Shown here piece by piece: positions 42,682-50,273 of a DNA stretch of 64,000 nucleotides (position 1 is the first letter of the stretch; each line of letters starts with the position of its first letter). The translations under genes were made by a program, and so were the position numbers. This DNA comes from Streptomyces cyaneus (GTDB lineage Bacteria; Actinomycetota; Actinomycetes; Streptomycetales; Streptomycetaceae). A model generated the notes under the pieces. The model worked only from the letters and a program-made list of their open reading frames with translations. It made no database searches and had not been told where the DNA came from. Where the stretch lies: assembly GCF_004028635.1 (NCBI RefSeq), contig NZ_ML138678.1, forward strand, positions 1,496,810 through 1,560,809. Reading direction: 5' to 3'.

Positions 42682-45600
42682 ATGCAGATCCGGCTGACCG
42701 TCGTAGACCCGCTGGCCCCGCCTGCCCCGGCGCGAGGTCGCGCCGCGAGCTGCGACGTGCTGGTCACGGCGCCCGCGGGCACCGCCCTGGCCGCGGTGGC
42801 GTCGGCGCTCGCCTCGGCGGTGTCCGGGGGCGACGGCCCGGTCGTGCTGTACGCGGGCGCGGAGCGGCTCGACGACCGGCGCAGCACACTCGGCGAGCCC
42901 CCGCTGACGGACGGCGCGGTGCTGTCCCTGGGCGCCCCGGCGGCACCCGAGCCCCACCCCGAGCTGGACGACGCCCCGACCCAGCTCCATGTCGTGGCCG
43001 GCCCGGACGCGGGCGGGGTCCATCTGCTGCACGGCGGCGAGATCCGCATCGGCCGCTCCGCCGACGCCGACGTCCCGCTCGACGACCCGGACGTCTCCCG
43101 GCTGCACTGCGCGGTCACGGTCGCCGCCGACGGCCGCGTCTCCGTCACCGACCTCGACTCCACGAACGGCACCACGCTGGACGGCACCCGCGTCACCACC
43201 CGCCCGGTGCGGTTCGCGCCGGGGGCGCTGCTGCGGATCGGCGAGTCGGCCCTGCGGCTGGCTCCGGCCGGCGGGCCGGGCGCGCGGGTGCGGACGGAGC
43301 CGGACGGGGAGGGGCATGTGCGGGTCCCTGCCGGGGGGGCCCCGGGAGCGGATGGGGACGCCGGGGCGCGGGGCGACGGGCGGGCGGCGACCGGCCTCGG
43401 CGCGGACAGCGCGTCGAGGGCCGGTGCGGCGGTGTCTCACGCGCGTGTGGCGGACGGTGGCGCCGCGACCACGCCCTCACGAGGCCGGTCGGCCGCCCAG
43501 GAACACGGTCCGGTCGAGCCGCCCGTCGTGCCGGTGCAGGGCGGGGCGCCGCGGATCGAAAGCGACGGCGGGTCCGAGCGGGCGGTTCCGGGACCGCGCG
43601 GAGGCGAAACGCACGGCGCGGGCTTCGAGTTGGGTGCGTTCGACGGGGGCGACCGGGGCCACGGCGGCCCGGACGCCGACCGCGCTTCGAGCGACGGCGG
43701 CCCCGAAGGCACCCCGCCGAACAGCGGCAACCGCAAAGGCACCCCGCTGAGGGGCACCGACGTCCCGCAGGGCCTGCGCAAGCGCGGCGGACTCACGGCG
43801 TGGGCACGGCGACTGGCCGGCGGGCGCGGGGAGCAGGAGGCGACAGCCGGGCGTGGGACGTACGACGATGACGAGCTGCCGGAGGCGACCGAGCTCCCCT
43901 CGGCGGCGAACGGCCCCCGGCTGCCGGAGGCTTGGCCGGACCCCGCGTCCCTGCTGCTGATGGCCCTGGGCCCCGGGCCCCGGCTGTGGGAGCGCGCGCC
44001 GGGTCACCCGGAGGCGCTCACGGTGCGGCTCGGCACCGCCGACCGGGCGGCGCCCGACGGTTCGGGACTGCTGCCCGCGGTGCCGGTGACCGCCGATCTG
44101 CGTGAGGTCGGGGCGCTGGGGCTGGCCGGTCCGCGCGCGCGGCTCGCCGGGCTGGCCCGCGCGGTGCTCGCCCAGCTCGCCGCGCTGCACTCGCCCGACG
44201 CCCTGGAGCTGGTGCTGATCAGTGCGGACCGCTCCCGTCCGCTTCAGGAGCGCACCGCCGAATGGGCCTGGCTGGGCTGGCTCCCGCATGTCCGCCCCGG
44301 ACATGCCCAGGACTGCCGCCTCCTGCTCGCCTACGACCGTGAACAGGCCACGGCCCGCACGGAGGAGTTGCTGCGGCGCCTGGAGGACTTGTCGCCGCAG
44401 ACGCGGGGCGGCTCCGGCTCCGGCTCCGGCTCCGGCTGGAACTCCGCCGAGGGGCGGACCGCCGGCTCTGTCTCTGCTTCTGCCGTCCCTGACGGGCGTG
44501 CCGTTCGGCGGCCCTCCTGGGCGCGGGACGACGACCCGGCCGACGGGGCGGACGGATTCGCGGGGCCGTACACCGTGGTCGTCGTGGACGGCGATCCCGG
44601 GGGCGCCGATGTGCGCGAGGCGGTGGCGCGGCTGGCGCTGGAGGGGCCGCGGGCCGGGATCCACGTGGTGTGCCTCGCCGAGACGGCTTCGGCGTCGCCC
44701 GCCTCGCCGGTGACGGAGACCTACGAGGCGGCGTGCACGGTGTCGCCCGCGTTCCGGGAGTGCGGTGCGGTCGCGCTGCTGAGCGGTGATGTGGCCACGG
44801 CGCTGCGGCTGATGCGGGTGGCTCGGAGCGAGGAGTCTCCGGGTGCGGGTGCATCCCCCAGCGGGGCCGACCCGGCCGGCAGCGGTCCGGCCGTCAGCGG
44901 TCCCGTCGGGCACGGCACCGTGGCCGCCGTGGACGCCGTCTCCCTCGCCTGGGCGGAGCGGTTCGCGCGGGCTGTGGCGCCGTTGCGTCCGGAGGGCGGC
45001 GTCGGGGAGCGGCACGCGCGCGTGTCCGTGCCGTTGCCTCAGGCGGCGCGGCTGCTGGACGAGTTGGGGCTGGCCCGGGCCACCCCGGCTTCGCTGATGG
45101 CGCGTTGGGCCGACGCGGCCGATGACGCGGAGGCCCTCGGCGGGCGGGTGTGTGCCGTGCTCGGGGCCGGGCCGCGCGGGCCGGTCAGCGCGGACCTCGG
45201 CGCCGACGGGCCGCACCTGCTGATCGAGGGGCCGCCCGGCAGCGGGCGTACGGAGCTGCTGCGGGCCGTCGTCGCGTCGCTCGCGGCGGCCGAGCGGCCG
45301 GACCGGCTGGGCATCGTGCTGATCGACGGCCGGGACAGCGTCGGCGCGGGCGGCGGCCACGGCGACGGGCTGCGGGTCTGTACGGACGTTCCCCATGTGA
45401 CCACCCACCTCACCGCCAACGACCCCGTCCGGATGCGGGAGTTCGCCCAGTCGCTGAGCGCCGAGCTGAAGCGGCGCGCGGAGCTGCTCGGGCGGTCCGA
45501 CTTCGCCGAGTGGCACACGGGGCGTGAGCTGTCGGGCCGGATGGTCACGCAACGGGCAGCGGGGACCGGGGCCGGAGCGGGTGCCGGTGCAGGTGTCGGT

Positions 45601-46212
45601 GCAAGTGACCTCTCGGGGGATCTGGACTCGCCGCCCAGCTCCACGATCCGGCTGCGGCCGGGGGCGGCCCGTCGGCAGGCCGAGGCCAAGGCCGTGCCGC
45701 CGTTGCCCCGGCTCGTCGTGGTCGTCGACGACCTGGACGCGCTGATCTCCCCTGCCCTGGGGTCGACGGGCAGGCCCGCGGCGGGCTCGGTGATACGCGC
45801 GCTGGAGGCCGTGGCGCGGGAGGGCGAGCGGCTCGGGGTGCACCTGGTGGCCGCCGCGGGGATCGGGGGCCGTACGGCGGAGTCCGAGCCGGCGCGGCTG
45901 GCGACGTTGCGGGTGACGCTGGACGCGGTGGCGGCGGGGCCGGACGAACCGGCGCCCGGGCGGGGGCGGCTGGCCCGGTCGGACGGGCGAGTGGTGCCGT
46001 TCCAGGGCGGGCGGGTCACGGGGCGTATCCCGCGGACGGCGACGCTGCGGCCCACGGTCGTGCCGCTGGAGTGGCACCGCATGGGCGACCCGCCGGCCCG
46101 GCGCCCGGTCCGGGAGCTGGGCAACGGGCCGACGGATCTGGCGTTGCTGGCCAGCGCGTTGGAGAGGGCGGCGCGGGAGGTCTCGGCAACCGAGGTGCCC
46201 TCGCTCCTTTGA
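42682..46212 (+). CDS. FHA-domain protein with FtsK/EccC-like ATPase domains
   Basis: 1176 residues, no membrane helix. After a ubiquitin-like N-terminus (~1-95) comes an FHA phosphothreonine-binding domain (~97-195: EIRIGRSADADVPLDDPDVS, SRLH, then DLDSTNGTTLDG). A ~220-residue disordered linker follows. Two FtsK/EccC-like ATPase modules come next: the first (~420-760) has lost its Walker A. The second has GPPGSGRTELL with arginine (Arg856) where lysine is expected, and Walker B RLVVVVDDLDAL. It resembles the late domains of type VII EccC ATPases, yet no WXG100 or ecc gene is near. It is divergent from pkaA, so kinase-FHA signalling is the likely context. ATG at 42682 is chosen; GAAGGGA is 12 bases upstream. 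Confidence 0.8.
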   Translation: MQIRLTVVDPLAPPAPARGRAASCDVLVTAPAGTALAAVASALASAVSGGDGPVVLYAGAERLDDRRSTLGEPPLTDGAVLSLGAPAAPEPHPELDDAPTQLHVVAGPDAGGVHLLHGGEIRIGRSADADVPLDDPDVSRLHCAVTVAADGRVSVTDLDSTNGTTLDGTRVTTRPVRFAPGALLRIGESALRLAPAGGPGARVRTEPDGEGHVRVPAGGAPGADGDAGARGDGRAATGLGADSASRAGAAVSHARVADGGAATTPSRGRSAAQEHGPVEPPVVPVQGGAPRIESDGGSERAVPGPRGGETHGAGFELGAFDGGDRGHGGPDADRASSDGGPEGTPPNSGNRKGTPLRGTDVPQGLRKRGGLTAWARRLAGGRGEQEATAGRGTYDDDELPEATELPSAANGPRLPEAWPDPASLLLMALGPGPRLWERAPGHPEALTVRLGTADRAAPDGSGLLPAVPVTADLREVGALGLAGPRARLAGLARAVLAQLAALHSPDALELVLISADRSRPLQERTAEWAWLGWLPHVRPGHAQDCRLLLAYDREQATARTEELLRRLEDLSPQTRGGSGSGSGSGWNSAEGRTAGSVSASAVPDGRAVRRPSWARDDDPADGADGFAGPYTVVVVDGDPGGADVREAVARLALEGPRAGIHVVCLAETASASPASPVTETYEAACTVSPAFRECGAVALLSGDVATALRLMRVARSEESPGAGASPSGADPAGSGPAVSGPVGHGTVAAVDAVSLAWAERFARAVAPLRPEGGVGERHARVSVPLPQAARLLDELGLARATPASLMARWADAADDAEALGGRVCAVLGAGPRGPVSADLGADGPHLLIEGPPGSGRTELLRAVVASLAAAERPDRLGIVLIDGRDSVGAGGGHGDGLRVCTDVPHVTTHLTANDPVRMREFAQSLSAELKRRAELLGRSDFAEWHTGRELSGRMVTQRAAGTGAGAGAGAGVGASDLSGDLDSPPSSTIRLRPGAARRQAEAKAVPPLPRLVVVVDDLDALISPALGSTGRPAAGSVIRALEAVAREGERLGVHLVAAAGIGGRTAESEPARLATLRVTLDAVAAGPDEPAPGRGRLARSDGRVVPFQGGRVTGRIPRTATLRPTVVPLEWHRMGDPPARRPVRELGNGPTDLALLASALERAAREVSATEVPSLL

Positions 46213-46224
46213 CGCCGGTCGGCA

Positions 46225-46255
46225 TTTTCAGCCCGTCCGGGGATTGAGGACGAGG
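46225..46255 (+). repeat. Dispersed intergenic repeat, family B copy
   Basis: TTTTCAGCCCGTCCGGGGAT then TGAGGACGAGG, with the same downstream hairpin tail (AGCGGGGGTCTGAGGG) as the copy at 9690-9735. It lies 13 bases after the FHA-ATPase stop. Confidence 0.75.
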
Positions 46256-46419
46256 CCGTTCAGGCCGATAGCGGGGGTCTGAGGGCGGCAGCCCTCAGGG
46301 ACGCCGGCCTCGACGAAGCCGAGCCTGGTCACGACGGGGTCACGATCCCCCGCTTGACAGCGGACGCGGTCTTGCCGCCCCCAAACCCAAGGCGTAGACC
46401 AGATCGCACGGGACAGCGC

Positions 46420-46431
46420 TCGAACGTTCGA
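46420..46431. promoter_or_regulatory. Palindrome upstream of the sugar ABC operon
   Basis: TCGAACGTTCGA is a perfect 12-base palindrome with central CG, 26 bp before the ATG. It has the look of a LacI-type half-site pair, but no regulator gene is in the operon. Confidence 0.45.
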
Positions 46432-46456
46432 CGAGGCACGAAGAACGGGGCAGTTG

Positions 46457-47839
46457 ATGCGCAGCACGAGCAGCAGGAACCGGACAAGCAGGGCCGCCAG
46501 GACCGCGGCAGCCGTATGCGCGGGCGCCCTCGCGCTCTCGCTCACCGCATGCGGAGGCAGCGATGACAAGGACAGCGGCAACGAACAGAGCGGCAGTGGC
46601 CAGGAGACCGGCAGCACCGTCACCCTTCCCAAGCTGAACGGCGAATCCCTCGAGGTCGCCGCCGTCTGGACCGGTGCCGAGCAGGAGAACTTCAAGAAGG
46701 TCCTCGCGGAGTTCGAGAAGCGCACGGGGGCCAAGGTGACCTTCGTGCCCGCCCAGGACCCGATCATCAACTTCCTCGGCTCGAAGGTCGCGGGCGGCCA
46801 GCCGCCGGACATCGCGATGCTTCCGCAGCCCGGCGCCATCAAGCAGGCCGTCGAAAAGAAGTGGGCCAAGCCCCTCGGCGCCGATGCGGTCAAGGAGTTG
46901 CAGGCGAACTACTCGCAGGGCTGGCAGGACATCGGAAAGGTCGACGACAAGCAGTACGGCGTCTACTACAAGGCCGCCAACAAGTCCCTGATCTGGTACA
47001 ACGCCAAGGTCTTCGAGAACGCGGGGGCCGCCGAGCCCAAGACGTGGGACGAGCTGCTGAGCACCGCCCAGACCGTCTACGACTCGGGCGTGACGCCGTT
47101 CTCGGTCGGCGGCGCCGAGGGATGGACCCTGACCGACTGGTTCGAGAACATCTACCTCTCCCAGGCCGGCCCCCAGAAGTACGACCAGTTGGCGAAGCAC
47201 GAGATCAAGTGGACCGACGCGTCCGTGAAGAACGCGCTCACCACGCTCGCCCAGGTGTGGGGCAAGAAGGACTACGTGGCGGGCGGCGCGACGGGCGCGC
47301 TGCAGGTCGACTTCCCGGCGTCGGTCACCCAGACCTTCACCGGCGGCGACCAGCCGAAGGCCGCCATGGTCTACGAGGGCGACTTCGCGCAGGTCAACAT
47401 CGTGCAGGCGAAGGCGGAGGTCGGCACGGACGCGAAGGTGTTCCCGTTCCCGGCCGTGGGTGACACCGCACCCGTGGTCTCCGGCGGCGACGCGGCCGTG
47501 ATCCTGCAGGACTCCAAGGCCGCGCAGGCCCTGGCCACGTTCCTGGCCTCCCCGGAAGCGGCGACCATCCAGGCGAAGCTGGGCGGTTACCTCTCGCCGA
47601 ACAAGAACGTGGACAACTCGGCGTATCCGAACGCCGTGCAGCGCAAGATCGCCAAGGCCCTGATCGGCTCGGGCGACGACTTCCGCTTCGACATGTCCGA
47701 CCAGGCCCCGCAGGCCTTCGGCGGGACGCCCGGCAAGGGCGAGTGGAAGGCCCTGCAGGACTTCCTGAAGAACCCGTCGGACATCGCGGGCACACAGCGC
47801 AAGCTGGAAGCCGACGCGGCCGCGGCGTACGGAAACTGA
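46457..47839 (+). CDS. Sugar ABC transporter substrate-binding lipoprotein
   Basis: 460 residues. The lipoprotein signal ends in the lipobox LTAC (ALALSLTACGGSDD, Cys ~32). The mature part is a family-1 solute-binding protein: EVAAVWTGAEQENFKKVLAEFEKRTGAKV, then GGQPPDIAMLPQPG and the Trp/Tyr-rich sugar cleft (YYKAANKSLIWYNAKVFENAG, WDELL). Similar to alpha-glucoside or beta-glucoside binders; the sugar is undecided. First gene of a three-gene importer; the gap to the next gene is 4 bp. ATG at 46457 is preferred over the TTG directly before it. Confidence 0.92.
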   Translation: MRSTSSRNRTSRAARTAAAVCAGALALSLTACGGSDDKDSGNEQSGSGQETGSTVTLPKLNGESLEVAAVWTGAEQENFKKVLAEFEKRTGAKVTFVPAQDPIINFLGSKVAGGQPPDIAMLPQPGAIKQAVEKKWAKPLGADAVKELQANYSQGWQDIGKVDDKQYGVYYKAANKSLIWYNAKVFENAGAAEPKTWDELLSTAQTVYDSGVTPFSVGGAEGWTLTDWFENIYLSQAGPQKYDQLAKHEIKWTDASVKNALTTLAQVWGKKDYVAGGATGALQVDFPASVTQTFTGGDQPKAAMVYEGDFAQVNIVQAKAEVGTDAKVFPFPAVGDTAPVVSGGDAAVILQDSKAAQALATFLASPEAATIQAKLGGYLSPNKNVDNSAYPNAVQRKIAKALIGSGDDFRFDMSDQAPQAFGGTPGKGEWKALQDFLKNPSDIAGTQRKLEADAAAAYGN

Positions 47840-47843
47840 CGCC

Positions 47844-49190
47844 ATGGCGTCGGCGGAAGCGGCAGGGGGCCCTCCGCCCTCTGCCGCACCCAGGTCACGC
47901 AAGAGCGTGACGGGCACCCGCAGGCTGGTGGCAGTGCTCTTCCTGCTGCCCGCTCTCGTGCTGCTCGGCGCGCTCGTGGTCTACCCGATCGGGTACTCGG
48001 TCATCCGCAGCTTCTACGACCAGTCCGGCGACGGCTTCGCCGGATTCGACAACTACGAAGCCCTCTTCACCGACGACGGCATCCGCACCGCCCTCAAGAA
48101 CAACGTCATCTGGGTGGTGTTCGCCCCGACGGTCGCCACCGCGCTCGGTCTGATCTTCGCGGTGCTGACCGAACGGGTGCGCTGGGGCACGGCGTTCAAG
48201 CTGGTCGTCTTCATGCCGATGGCGATCTCGATGCTGGCGGCGGGCATCATCTTCCGGCTCGTGTACGACGCGGACCCGGACAAGGGCGTCGCCAACGCGG
48301 TGTGGGTCGGCGTCCACGACACGTTCGCGCAGGCGTCCGCGTTCCCGAAGGCCCACCCGGGCCGCGAGTCGCCCCTCGAAGCGGCGCCGGGCGGCGGCTT
48401 CATCACCAAGGCCACCGTCAGCGCCGGCACCCCGGTCACTCTGCCCCTCGTGGGCGTCGCCCCCGACCAGATGCCGGACGACGCCAAGAAGGCCGTACCG
48501 GCGCAGCCGGAGTCGGGCAAGGTCACCGGCACCACCTGGCAGGACTTCACGCGCGGCAAGGGCGTCGGCACGCTCGGCGGGGTCGACGCGGCCGAGCTGG
48601 GCTATGCCGGGATGGAGATCGAGGCCGTCAAGGACGGCAAGGTCGTGGCCTCCACGAAAGCCGCCGACGACGGCACGTTCACGCTGCCGGCCGCCGCCGA
48701 CGGGGGCCGGCTGCGGCTCCCGGCGGACAACTTCAAGGAGCCGTACAACGGCGTGGACTGGCTCGGCCCGTCCCTGGTCACGCCGTCCATCATCGCGTCG
48801 TACATCTGGATGTGGGCCGGTTTCGCGATGGTGCTGATCGCGGCCGGCCTCGCGGGCATCCCCCGGGATCTGCTGGAGGCGGCCCGCGTCGACGGCGCCA
48901 ACGAGTGGCAGGTGTTCCGCAGGGTCACGGTGCCGCTGCTGGCACCCGTCCTCGCCGTGGTCACCGTCACCCTGATGATCAACGTCCTGAAGGTCTTCGA
49001 CCTGGTCTTCATCATCGCCCCGGGCTCCTCCCAGGACGATGCGAACGTCCTCGCCCTTGAGCTGTACCGCAAGGGCTTCTCCGAGGACCAGCCGGGCATC
49101 GCCAGCGCCATCGCGGTGTTCCTGCTGCTGCTCGTGATCCCGGTGATGTGGTTCAACGTTCGTAGGCTGCGGCGGGAGGTGCGGCGATGA
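47844..49190 (+). CDS. Sugar ABC transporter permease (MalF-like) with large extracytoplasmic insertion
   Basis: 448 residues, about 140 more than a normal MalF-type permease. Helices at ~28-50, 88-108 and 118-140 are followed by a non-membrane segment, ~145-308. Helices then resume (SIIASYIWMWAGFAMVLIAAG) and the EAA loop is intact (LEAARVDGANEWQVFRRVTVPLLAP). Residues ~240-296 (GVDAAELGYAGMEIEAVKDG ... ASTKAADDGTFTLP) look like a carboxypeptidase-regulatory/CnaB-type beta-sandwich. The insertion would face outside, like the P2 loop of E. coli MalF. ATG 4 bp after the binding-protein stop; overlaps the next gene by ATGA. Confidence 0.9.
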   Translation: MASAEAAGGPPPSAAPRSRKSVTGTRRLVAVLFLLPALVLLGALVVYPIGYSVIRSFYDQSGDGFAGFDNYEALFTDDGIRTALKNNVIWVVFAPTVATALGLIFAVLTERVRWGTAFKLVVFMPMAISMLAAGIIFRLVYDADPDKGVANAVWVGVHDTFAQASAFPKAHPGRESPLEAAPGGGFITKATVSAGTPVTLPLVGVAPDQMPDDAKKAVPAQPESGKVTGTTWQDFTRGKGVGTLGGVDAAELGYAGMEIEAVKDGKVVASTKAADDGTFTLPAAADGGRLRLPADNFKEPYNGVDWLGPSLVTPSIIASYIWMWAGFAMVLIAAGLAGIPRDLLEAARVDGANEWQVFRRVTVPLLAPVLAVVTVTLMINVLKVFDLVFIIAPGSSQDDANVLALELYRKGFSEDQPGIASAIAVFLLLLVIPVMWFNVRRLRREVRR

Positions 49191-50101
49191 GCGCGGACGC
49201 CGGAAAGCTCACCAAGGCGGCGCCCCCGCCGCTCACCGTCGTCGAGGCCGAGCAGTCCCTCGGCGCCCGGCTCGCCTCGTTCGTCAGCGGCGGGCTGGTG
49301 CGGGTGTTCCTGATCGTCGTGGGCCTGTTCTGGCTGGTCCCGACGATCGGGCTGCTGCTGTCCTCCCTGCGGCCGCCGCAGGAGATGACCGCGAGCGGCT
49401 GGTGGGAGGTCTTCAGCAAGCCGTCCCAACTCACCTTCGACAGCTACGACAAGCTCCTGAGCAACAGCGACATCACCGACTCGATTCTCAACACCGTGCT
49501 GATCACGGTCCCGGCGACGGTCCTCGTCGTCGTCATCGGCTCGCTCGCGGGATACGCGTTCGCGTGGATGGAGTTCCCGGGCCGCGACTGGTGGTTCCTG
49601 GGCGTGGTCGGCCTGCTGGTCGTGCCGGTGCAGGTGGCGCTGATCCCGATCGCCGAACTGTTCGGCAACATCGGCATCTTCGGGTCCCTGATCGGCGTGG
49701 TCCTCTTCCACGTCGGCTTCGGGCTGCCGTTCGCGGTGTTCCTGCTGCGGAACTTCTTCGCGGAGATCCCGAGGGAGCTGCTGGAGGCGGCCCGCCTGGA
49801 CGGCGCCGGTGAACTGCGTCTGTTCTTCCGTGTCGTGATGCCGCTCGGCGGGCCGGCGATCGCCGCGCTCGGCATCTTCCAGTTCCTGTGGGTGTGGAAC
49901 GACATGCTGGTCGCGCTGATCTTCACGGACTCCGGGAGCCAGCCGATCACGGTCGCCCTGCAGACGCAGGTCCGCCAGTTCGGCAACAACATCGACGTCC
50001 TGGCACCCGGCGCGTTCATCTCGATGGTGATCCCGCTGGTCGTGTTCTTCGCGTTCCAACGGCAGTTCGTGTCCGGCGTGATGGCGGGCGCGGTCAAGTA
50101 G
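49187..50101 (+). CDS. Sugar ABC transporter permease (MalG-like)
   Basis: 304 residues with six predicted helices and the EAA loop LEAARLDGAGELRLFFRVVMPLGGPAI, which docks the ATPase. ATG overlaps the previous stop (ATGA). No ATP-binding subunit is encoded in the operon; in streptomycetes the shared ATPase MsiK usually energises such importers, so that is the probable partner. Confidence 0.93.
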   Translation: MSADAGKLTKAAPPPLTVVEAEQSLGARLASFVSGGLVRVFLIVVGLFWLVPTIGLLLSSLRPPQEMTASGWWEVFSKPSQLTFDSYDKLLSNSDITDSILNTVLITVPATVLVVVIGSLAGYAFAWMEFPGRDWWFLGVVGLLVVPVQVALIPIAELFGNIGIFGSLIGVVLFHVGFGLPFAVFLLRNFFAEIPRELLEAARLDGAGELRLFFRVVMPLGGPAIAALGIFQFLWVWNDMLVALIFTDSGSQPITVALQTQVRQFGNNIDVLAPGAFISMVIPLVVFFAFQRQFVSGVMAGAVK

Positions 50102-50121
50102 GCGCGAGCGCACCACGCTTG

Positions 50122-50153
50122 AGGGGGCGGGCCGTCATCGGTCCGCCCCCTTT
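50122..50153 (+). terminator. Terminator of the sugar ABC operon
   Basis: GGGGGCGG and CCGCCCCC arms with inner CCG/CGG pairing and a TTT tail, starting about 20 bases after the last permease stop. Confidence 0.75.
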
Positions 50154-50273
50154 CGTTCACGTACGGTCCCTCGTATGCCTTAGATCCCGTAACCAAGTCA
50201 CTCCATTGGCCGTTCCCGGGCAAGGCGCTACGGCGACAGCGCCTACCGTCCCGGCCGACCCAGTGGATGTCCC

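Noticed and set aside
42682..46212. Type VII secretion locus
   Set aside because: The ATPase is EccC-like, but it lacks the membrane anchor and intact P-loops. No WXG100, EccB, EccD or mycosin genes are in the window.
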